Assembly: GCA_045805345.1 (NCBI GenBank)
Contig: JBJMLK010000242.1
Span: forward strand, 1 to 16,604
DNA from: AC-37 sp045805345
GTDB taxonomy: Bacteria; Actinomycetota; Thermoleophilia; Solirubrobacterales; Thermoleophilaceae
Direction: 5' to 3'
Length of the DNA stretch: 16,604 nucleotides
Of this stretch, positions 1 to 5,893 are shown in pieces (positions within the stretch are counted from its first letter, which is position 1; each line of letters begins with the position of its first letter). The notes beneath the pieces were generated by a model. The model did not search any database, had not been told where the DNA came from, and saw nothing but the letters and a program-made list of their open reading frames with translations. Made by a program: the position numbers and the translations under genes.

Positions 1-2
1 CG

Positions 3-431
3 TTCTTCAAGACGCGCATGCGCGCGGAGGGCGCGGCCTTCGGCGGCGAGGTGTCGGGCCACTACTACTTCCGCGACTTCTACTGCGCCGATTCGGGCAC
101 CATCCCCGCCCTGCTGATCCTCGAGCTGCTGTCCACGAAGGGCAAGCGGATGAGCGAGCTGCTGCGGCCCTACCGCGACCGCTACTTCATCTCGGGCGAG
201 ATCAACTCCGAGGTCGACGACAAGGAGGCGAAGATGCGCGAGCTGGCCGAGGCGTACGGCGACGCGAGGATTGGCTGGCTCGACGGCGTGTCGGTGGACT
301 ACGACGACTGGCACTTCAACGTGCGGCCGTCGAACACCGAGCCGCTCCTGCGGCTCAACCTCGAGTCGCTCGTCTCGCCCGACCACATGGCCGAGCGCCG
401 GGACGAGGTCCTTGCGCTGATCCGCTCGTAG
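3..431 (+). CDS. Phosphomannomutase/phosphoglucomutase, C-terminal part (5' end outside window)
   Basis: The reading frame is open from base 3 and ends with TAG at 429-431, leaving about 142 C-terminal residues of an alpha-D-phosphohexomutase. The visible part has GGEVSGHYYF, which matches the sugar-binding GEMSGH loop of domain 3, and RPSNTEPLLRLNLE, the phosphate-contacting loop of domain 4. Both are hallmarks of the ManB/AlgC family, which interconverts hexose 6-phosphates and 1-phosphates for nucleotide-sugar synthesis in the cytoplasm. The catalytic phosphoserine domain lies outside the window, so mannose cannot be told from glucose specificity. The first in-frame ATG (base 18) is internal and is not the start. 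The gene fits the polysaccharide genes further right as a supplier of sugar 1-phosphates, but they are about 8 kb away and the link is an inference. Confidence 0.93.
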   Translation, partial: FFKTRMRAEGAAFGGEVSGHYYFRDFYCADSGTIPALLILELLSTKGKRMSELLRPYRDRYFISGEINSEVDDKEAKMRELAEAYGDARIGWLDGVSVDYDDWHFNVRPSNTEPLLRLNLESLVSPDHMAERRDEVLALIRS

Positions 432-433
432 CT

Positions 434-446
434 CCCGCCGAGCGGG
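434..446. terminator. Short GC hairpin between convergent genes
   Basis: CCCGC and GCGGG form a 5-bp stem with a 3-nt loop just after the stop codon of the mutase and before the tail of the convergent His-rich gene. No T-run follows on either strand, so this would be at best a weak or factor-dependent terminator. Confidence 0.25.
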
Positions 447-456
447 CCGGCGTCCG

Positions 457-753
457 CTAGCCGCCGTTCGAGTTGCTGTTGTTGGAGCTGCCGTTGCCGT
501 CGGTCACGACGCTCTCGTTGAACGAGGTGTGCGCGTTGCTGCCGTGACGATGGTGGTGGTGGTGGTGATGGTGGCGCCGGTCCCTCACGCAGCTGCCGTC
601 GCTCGTGCGGTGGTGGAAGCGCCCGCAGTGGTCCGGGTGGTACTGCGCCGACGACGCGCTGCCGCCCGACCCACCGCCGCCGCCAGCGGCGATCACCCCG
701 CCGGTTCCTGCGGCCAGGACGACCATGACGAGAATCGTGGTGAGGTTCCGCAA
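457..753 (-). CDS. Small secreted His-rich, low-complexity protein (98 aa)
   Basis: I do not recognise a family. The start is TTG at 753, supported by a GGAGG ribosome binding site 5 nt upstream. Residues 1-23 look like a signal peptide, with Arg at position 2 and the hydrophobic run LTTILVMVVLAAG. A Gly/Ser-rich stretch follows (24-35), then a segment with Cys43 and Cys55 and many histidines, including eight in a row at 61-68. The tail (84-98) is almost entirely Asn, Ser and Gly. There are 14 histidines in 98 residues, which suggests metal binding outside the membrane (inference), and two cysteines that could form a disulfide. It lies on the same strand as, and downstream of, the secreted metallophosphoesterase, 86 bp away, and could share its transcript. 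A larger overlapping frame on the same strand (299-799) runs into the mutase gene and lacks protein-like features. Confidence 0.6.
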   Translation of the reverse strand: MRNLTTILVMVVLAAGTGGVIAAGGGGGSGGSASSAQYHPDHCGRFHHRTSDGSCVRDRRHHHHHHHHRHGSNAHTSFNESVVTDGNGSSNNSNSNGG

Positions 754-839
754 CTGCGCCTCCGTTCGCTAGCTGGGTGCCTGGTGACACTAACCGCAAA
801 CACCGGCTTGCCCGCCGTCGTTTCGGTGACGCGCTCGCG

Positions 840-3356
840 CTAGTGGCAGCTCGTGGAGCCCGAATCGGTGAAGCTCTGGCCGGCGATCGGCACGAACTTC
901 CAGTCGTAGCTCGTCGGGTGGAGCGTCACCTGCAGGACCCCGAACGTCGAGTTGTCGCGCACCTCGCTGTTGGCCTTGAGCGTGCCCCAGTCGACGAGGC
1001 TCTTGCCGCCCGTGCCCACCACGAACTCGCGGATCCCGCGCGCGCTGTCGGCCACCGCGCCCGGCGTCTGCGGCGCGAAGCGCTCGTACAGGTGGTCGTG
1101 CGCGGTGAGGACGAGGTCGGCGTTGGCGTTGTAGAGGTCGGTGAACAGCGTGCCCATGTTCGAGTTGTTGCCGGCGAGCCCCGAGCTGAAGCGCGGGTGG
1201 TGCCAGAACGCGAGCGTGCACTGCGCGCCGCTGGCCGCCAGGTCGCTGCGTAGCCACGTCTCCTGTGCCGACCCGGAGCTGCAGGACACCTCGGTGCAGT
1301 TCGAGTTCAGCTCGATCACGTGCCAGGCGCCGACGTCGAAGGAGTAGTAGCCCTTGTCGCGGTCACCCGCCGGGCCGCCGAAGTTGCCCACCCCGTTGAA
1401 GTAGTCGAAGTAGCCCACGGCACCCGGCACGAGGTACTCGTGGTTGCCGATCCCGGGGTGGTTGAGCGAGTTGGCACGTCCCCACGTCGGGCCGTAGACC
1501 TGGTTGAACTTGGTGAGCGTGGCGTCGTCGTACTGCTCGTCGCCGAGGGTCAGCACGCCCGTGAGCCCGGTGCCGGCGACGAGGTCCGAGGTCGCCTTCT
1601 GCTGGCACCGGCCGGGCGTGCCGTCGCCGCCGTTGTAGCCGGGATCCGTGGGGTCGCACGCTATGTCGCCGGCGGCGCCGATCACGGGATCTGGGATCTG
1701 CGGCTGGGCGGCGCCGTAGTGCTGCTGCAGGGTCGAGGCCGAGAGCGCGGCGTTGTAGACGGCCACCTCGTCGATCGCGCCCTTGGCCGGGTACGAGCCG
1801 CTGCTCTGGCCGATGTCGCCGCCGAGGGCGGCCGTGGCGGCGGCCGGCAGATCGCTGCGCCGAGCCACCTCCACGCCGTTGCGGTAGAGCAGAAGCGTCG
1901 ATCCGGAGCGCACGAGCGCCCAGTGCACCCAGCTGCCGACGTTCGCAGGGCTCGACGCCTCCAGCCTGTACTCGGTCCCGCCGAGCCAGACCCCCGCGTA
2001 GTAGCCGCCAGGACGCGGCATGAGCCGGAGGTTGCCGTAGCGGCCGTAGAGCGTGTCGTTCGCGTTGCTCGAGTCGGCGATCCGCTGCCAGCCCTCGACC
2101 GTGAAGTCGACGCTCGCGGGAAGCGCCGGCAGCGCGACGCGGTCGTCGACGCCGTCGAAGCCGGCCGCCGTGTCGGGGTCGCCCGCGAGGGCGCCGCTCG
2201 CACCCAGCGCGACGCCGTTCTGGTAGCTGCCGTCGCGCGCCAGCTGCTGGTCGGCGGCCGTCTTGCCCGAGGCCTCCCCGAGCCGCCAGTAGGCGAGCAG
2301 CCCGCCGTTGGAGGTGACGGCGTCCCGGTACCGGCTGGCATACGGGGTGACCGCGAGGTCGGCGGAGCGCGCGCTCTCGTTCGAGTCGGTGTCGGAGGCG
2401 GTGACGGCGTAGTGGTATGTCGTGCCGTTCGACGCGCTCGAGTCCGTGTAGGACGGCTGCGTCAGGTGCTGTGCGTTGATGCGCGTGTAGGGACCTGCGG
2501 CGCTCGTCGCGCGGTACACGTCGTACCCCGCGAGGTCGGGCTCGGGTCCGGCGCTCCAGGCCAGGCTCACGCTGCCGTTCCCGGTCACCGCCCTCAGGCC
2601 GGTGGGCGCCGCCGGCGCCGCGGCCGCCGCGTAGTGCTGCTGGACGGCGGTGGCCGACAGCGCGCTGTTGTAGACGGCCACGTCGTCGAGCGCGGCCTTC
2701 GCGGGATAGGAGCCGCTCGTCGCCCCGATGTCCCCGCTCAGGGCGGCCGTGGCGGCGGCCGGCAGATCGCTGCGCCGAGCCACCTCCACGCCGTTGCGGT
2801 AGAGCAGAAGCGTCGATCCGGAGCGCACGAGCGCCCAGTGCACCCAGCTGCCGACGTTCGCAGGGCTCGACGCCTCCAGCCTGTACTCGGTGCCGCCGAG
2901 CCAGACCCCCGCGTAGTAGCCGCCAGGACGCGGCATGAGCCGGAGGTTGCCGTAGCGGCCGTAGAGCGTGTCGTTCGCGTTGCTCGAGTCGGCGATCCGC
3001 TGCCAGCCCTCGACCGTGAAGTCGACGCTCGCGGGAAGCGCCGGCAGCGCGACGCGGTCGTCGACGCCGTCGAAGCCGGCCGCCGTGTCGGGGTCGCCCG
3101 CGATCGCCCCCGTCACACCCAGCGTCACGCCGTTCAGGTAGCTGCCGGGATTGAGGCCGAAGCTGTCGCACGCCACGGTTCCCGAGGCCTCGCCGAGCCG
3201 CCAGTACCCGACGAGACCGGGCGTGGTCGTCACGGCCGACGAATACGGCGACGACGGGCCGCCCCCGCACGCGGCGGCGCTGGCATTCGAGCAGAGGCCC
3301 AGCGACAGGAGAAGCGCCAGGGCGACAGCTCCAAGGCGATGAAGGGGGGTACGCAA
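840..3356 (-). CDS. Secreted purple-acid-phosphatase-like metallophosphoesterase with two LamG-like domains and one FnIII domain
   Basis: The 838-aa protein has a signal peptide (about 1-28, ending ASAAA), a LamG/concanavalin-like domain (about 45-243), a fibronectin type III domain (about 249-338), a second LamG-like domain (about 344-548) and a C-terminal calcineurin-like phosphoesterase (about 556-838). The phosphoesterase shows the five metal-ligand blocks of purple acid phosphatases: GDIA at 563-566, GDEQY at 605-609, GNHE at 637-640, FWHHP at 717-721 and AHDH at 752-755. The first and last blocks depart slightly from the usual GDxG and GHxH. It probably hydrolyses phosphate esters outside the cell, with the LamG domains binding a surface or glycan. 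No C-terminal anchor or sorting signal is visible. The start is TTG at 3356. A TAAGGT -10-like hexamer lies at 3372-3377 and no strong ribosome binding site is present. I saw no alternative start that keeps the signal peptide. Substrate and metals are unknown. Confidence 0.93.
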   Translation of the reverse strand: MRTPLHRLGAVALALLLSLGLCSNASAAACGGGPSSPYSSAVTTTPGLVGYWRLGEASGTVACDSFGLNPGSYLNGVTLGVTGAIAGDPDTAAGFDGVDDRVALPALPASVDFTVEGWQRIADSSNANDTLYGRYGNLRLMPRPGGYYAGVWLGGTEYRLEASSPANVGSWVHWALVRSGSTLLLYRNGVEVARRSDLPAAATAALSGDIGATSGSYPAKAALDDVAVYNSALSATAVQQHYAAAAAPAAPTGLRAVTGNGSVSLAWSAGPEPDLAGYDVYRATSAAGPYTRINAQHLTQPSYTDSSASNGTTYHYAVTASDTDSNESARSADLAVTPYASRYRDAVTSNGGLLAYWRLGEASGKTAADQQLARDGSYQNGVALGASGALAGDPDTAAGFDGVDDRVALPALPASVDFTVEGWQRIADSSNANDTLYGRYGNLRLMPRPGGYYAGVWLGGTEYRLEASSPANVGSWVHWALVRSGSTLLLYRNGVEVARRSDLPAAATAALGGDIGQSSGSYPAKGAIDEVAVYNAALSASTLQQHYGAAQPQIPDPVIGAAGDIACDPTDPGYNGGDGTPGRCQQKATSDLVAGTGLTGVLTLGDEQYDDATLTKFNQVYGPTWGRANSLNHPGIGNHEYLVPGAVGYFDYFNGVGNFGGPAGDRDKGYYSFDVGAWHVIELNSNCTEVSCSSGSAQETWLRSDLAASGAQCTLAFWHHPRFSSGLAGNNSNMGTLFTDLYNANADLVLTAHDHLYERFAPQTPGAVADSARGIREFVVGTGGKSLVDWGTLKANSEVRDNSTFGVLQVTLHPTSYDWKFVPIAGQSFTDSGSTSCH
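1825..2188 (-). repeat. 364-bp near-identical direct repeat, copy encoding the second LamG-like domain
   Basis: By eye this segment matches 2740-3103 base for base except at 1977 (C here, G at 2892), with a constant offset of 915 bp (305 codons). It encodes residues about 390-511. The sequences on either side diverge at once on both ends. Confidence 0.93.
2740..3103 (-). repeat. 364-bp near-identical direct repeat, copy encoding the first LamG-like domain
   Basis: This is the partner of 1825-2188 and encodes residues about 85-206 of the phosphoesterase. The only difference I find is at 2892 against 1977, and it is synonymous. The flanking parts of the two domains are clearly less alike, so the near-identity is confined to the core. 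Confidence 0.93.
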
Positions 3357-3390
3357 GCTTCTCTGCGCCTCACCTTAGGCGCGACGCCGT

Positions 3391-3434
3391 CCCCCGGCCA
3401 CTCGGGGGCAGCCCCCGCCTTGGCGCGATCGCGC
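3391..3434 (-). terminator. Putative GC-rich terminator region after the coiled-coil gene
   Basis: Directly after the stop codon of the 798-aa coiled-coil gene (3436-3438), the minus strand carries a perfect 12-bp palindrome GCGCGATCGCGC (3423-3434). A GGGGG-CAG-CCCCC hairpin (3404-3416) follows, which can alternatively pair with the C-run at 3391-3395. There is no U-tract, so termination here would have to be of the GC-only or Rho-dependent kind. Confidence 0.35.
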
Positions 3435-3435
3435 T

Positions 3436-5832
3436 CTAGGTCGTGGTGGCGGGCACGCGGGCGTGCCAGATGTGGTCGCGGATGACCATCTGCATGCCCT
3501 CGAGGGTCGAGGCCTGGCCGCGCGCCACCACGACGCCGTGGTCGGTCTCGATGTGCAGCGACGAGCGGTGGAGGCGGCCACGGCTCAACGTGGCGTTGTG
3601 CACCGACCGGTAGTCGATCGCCTCGTGGCCGTCCTCGAAGAGGCGCATGAGGTGCAGTGCGCGGTCCGTCACGACGAGCAGGCCGCGTGCCCCACCGCTG
3701 CGCGCCAGCGCCGCGCCGAGCACGTTCTCGTCGGGCGCGAGGTGCGCCGTGACGTCGGACACCCGCCGCCGCGCGAGCCAGCCCTGCATGCCGTCGAGGT
3801 ATGCGTCGAGGGCGGGCTGCTCGACGGCCGGCTGCTCGACGGCCGGCTGCTCGACCGCGGGCTGCTCGCCGGTGTCCTGCTCGACGCCCTGCTCCTCGCC
3901 GGTGTCGTACGGCTGCTCCTCCTCGGCATAGGGCTCCTCGTCGGGCTCCTCGTCGCCGGTCGCGGCGAAGTCCTCTGCGTCGGCCTCCACGGCCTCCTCG
4001 GCGTCCGCCTCGGCATCGAACTCACCGCTGCCCTCGTCGCCGGGCGGCTCCTCCTCCTCAGCCGCCGGCTGCTCCTCGGCGTCCTCGATCGGGTCGTCGG
4101 GCTGCTCGGCCGCGAGGGGCTGCTCGGCAGCAAGGGGCTCCTCGGCGGTGGCAAGCCGCTCGTCGCCGGGCTCCAGCTCCGGGGCGGCACGGCCGGCGAG
4201 CGCGCGCTCGCGCTCGAGGACGATCCGCGTCTGCTCGAGCTCCGCGCGCACCTCGGCGTGGCGCTGCTCGGTCGTCTCGAGGTGGGTGCGCAGCCACTGC
4301 ACCTCGCCGCGCGACTCGCCGAGCGCCGCGGCGATCGCCGCCGCCTCGCGCGCCGAGCGGTCGACCGCCTCGCGCACCTCCTCGAGCTCGCTGCCGCGCG
4401 TCTCGAGCTCGGACTCGAGCTGCGGGATCCGGGCCACCGCCGCGCGCGCGTCCTCCAGCTCGGTCGTGAGGGCGTCGAGCCGGTGCACTGCCTCCTCCAG
4501 GTCGCCGCGCACGACGTCGAGCGTCTCGTCGCGCTCCGCCACCTCGCGCTTCGCCGCGTCGAGCTCGGCGCTGACCACCTGGATGGCGGCCTCGAAGTCC
4601 GCGACGCGCGACTGGGCGGCGGCCAGCTCGCCGGCCGTCGCCTGCCGCGCCTCCTCCACCTCGGCGGCGGCCGACTCGTGTGCCGCCGCGGCCGCGGCTG
4701 ACTGCTCCTCCGCCGCGCGGCGTGCCTGCTCCAGCTCCGCGGTGGCCACCTCCAGGCGCCCGCTCAGGTCCTCGGACCGCGCGTTCAGCTCCTCGGCGCG
4801 CGTGCTCAGCCCCTCCAGCTGCCCGCGCGCGTCCTGCTCCGACGCCTCCAGCTGCGCGACCCGCGAGCGCGCGGCCTGCTCGACCTCGGCGACGCGCGCG
4901 TCGGCGGCCTGCTCGATCTCGGCGATGCGCGCCTGCGCGGCCTGCTCGGCCTCGGTCGCCCGCGTCTCGGCCTCCTGTCGCGCCGCTGCCACGCGCGCGT
5001 CGGCCGTCTGCTGGGCCTCGGCCACGCGCGTCTCGGCGCCGGCCTCGCTGTCTCCGGCGCGCGAGCGCGCGAACTCCTCGGCCTCGAGCACGCGCGCCTG
5101 CGCGGCCATCTCGACCTCCGCGATCCGCGCCTCGGTCCCGGCCTCCACCTCCGCGAGCCGCGCCTGAGCCGCGCGCTCGACCTCCGCCACCCGCGCCTGG
5201 GCGGCGGCCTCGGCCTCGGCGATCCGGCCCTGGGCGCCGGTCTCGACCTCGGTGACGCGCGCCTCGATCGCGGCGAGCCGCTCCGCCTCCGCCCGGCGCA
5301 CCTCCGCCAGCGCCGCCTCGGCGGCGTCGGCGCGATCGACGGCCACCTGCAGGTCGAGCCGGACCGCGGCCAGCGACGACTTCAGCTCGGTGATCTCGCG
5401 CGCGGCGCGCGGCTTGAACTCCCGGCGTGCGCCCTCCAGCTCCGTCCGCAGTCGCTCGGCCCGGGCGCGCTCCTTCTCGAGGTCCGACTCGACCTTCAGC
5501 CGCGCGCGGAGCTCCTGCTCGATCTGCGCGCGGGCCTCCTGCACGCGCCGCTCGGCCTCGGCGGTCTCGCTCGAGCGCTGCGCCACCTCGGCGCGCGTCG
5601 CGGCCAGCTCCTCGCGGCTGCGATCGAGGTCCTCGCGCGTGTTCGCCAGCACCTCGCGCGTCTCGGCCAGCGCCTTGCGCGCCTGCGCCCGCAGCTCGCG
5701 CTCGGCCTCGGCATCGAGTCCGCCCGGGGCGGGCGCGGCTACGGCCTCCTCCTCGTGTCCCCTCGGGCTCGTGTCGCCTCCGACGTTTCCCTCATCCCTG
5801 GCCGCCGGCCACCGGGGCCTCGGCGCGACCAT
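3436..5832 (-). CDS. Long coiled-coil protein with 11-residue repeats, acidic linker and C-terminal PH-like domain
   Basis: The 798-aa protein has no signal peptide or membrane segment and is probably cytoplasmic. Residues about 41-545 are almost continuous Ala/Glu/Arg-rich helix predicted to form a coiled coil, with 13 uninterrupted 11-residue repeats at 189-331. Residues about 551-655 are a disordered acidic linker rich in Glu, Asp and Pro, followed by four EQPAV/L units (656-675). Residues about 680-792 resemble the YokE-type bacterial PH fold (GLLVVTDRALHLMRLFEDG, then IDYRSVHN, then a short beta-rich part and a closing helix, MQMVIRDHIWH). The ATG at 5832 is the only usual start ahead of the coiled coil. 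It lacks a good ribosome binding site and starts 61 bp after the stop of its paralogue. The two probably form an operon. A structural or cytoskeleton-like scaffold role is a guess from architecture only. Confidence 0.87.
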   Translation of the reverse strand: MVAPRPRWPAARDEGNVGGDTSPRGHEEEAVAAPAPGGLDAEAERELRAQARKALAETREVLANTREDLDRSREELAATRAEVAQRSSETAEAERRVQEARAQIEQELRARLKVESDLEKERARAERLRTELEGARREFKPRAAREITELKSSLAAVRLDLQVAVDRADAAEAALAEVRRAEAERLAAIEARVTEVETGAQGRIAEAEAAAQARVAEVERAAQARLAEVEAGTEARIAEVEMAAQARVLEAEEFARSRAGDSEAGAETRVAEAQQTADARVAAARQEAETRATEAEQAAQARIAEIEQAADARVAEVEQAARSRVAQLEASEQDARGQLEGLSTRAEELNARSEDLSGRLEVATAELEQARRAAEEQSAAAAAAHESAAAEVEEARQATAGELAAAQSRVADFEAAIQVVSAELDAAKREVAERDETLDVVRGDLEEAVHRLDALTTELEDARAAVARIPQLESELETRGSELEEVREAVDRSAREAAAIAAALGESRGEVQWLRTHLETTEQRHAEVRAELEQTRIVLERERALAGRAAPELEPGDERLATAEEPLAAEQPLAAEQPDDPIEDAEEQPAAEEEEPPGDEGSGEFDAEADAEEAVEADAEDFAATGDEEPDEEPYAEEEQPYDTGEEQGVEQDTGEQPAVEQPAVEQPAVEQPALDAYLDGMQGWLARRRVSDVTAHLAPDENVLGAALARSGGARGLLVVTDRALHLMRLFEDGHEAIDYRSVHNATLSRGRLHRSSLHIETDHGVVVARGQASTLEGMQMVIRDHIWHARVPATTT
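3808..3867 (-). repeat. Four 15-bp tandem units encoding EQPA(V/L)
   Basis: Residues 656-675 of the 798-aa coiled-coil protein are EQPAV three times and EQPAL once. The DNA units differ only by scattered synonymous changes. The array sits in the flexible linker just before the PH-like domain, so its copy number could vary without harming the folded parts. Confidence 0.85.
4840..5268 (-). repeat. Thirteen 33-bp units encoding 11-residue (hendecad) repeats
   Basis: Residues 189-331 divide without any gap into 13 units of 11 residues with a consensus near AQARVAEVEQA. Examples are AQARVAEVERA (211-221), AQARLAEVEAG (222-232) and ADARVAEVEQA (310-320). Position 4 is Arg in every unit, position 5 is usually Val, Ile or Leu, and positions 7 and 9 are usually Glu. 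The units vary at DNA level, so the array is not freshly expanded. Confidence 0.9.
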
Positions 5833-5893
5833 CGTACGCGTGTTTTCCGGGAATCGCCAGACGGCGACGCGGCTGTTGCAGGCGGCGAGTCGC

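Noticed and set aside
299..799. 166-codon minus-strand frame covering the His-rich gene
   Set aside because: It reaches into the 3' end of the mutase gene and is Arg-rich throughout. The other frame has a signal peptide, a strong ribosome binding site and a natural stop.
1320..3485. 721-codon open frame on the plus strand
   Set aside because: It runs antisense to the metallophosphoesterase. Its translation is Arg/Val/Ala-rich without domains and repeats only because the LamG DNA repeats. It is a shadow of high GC content.
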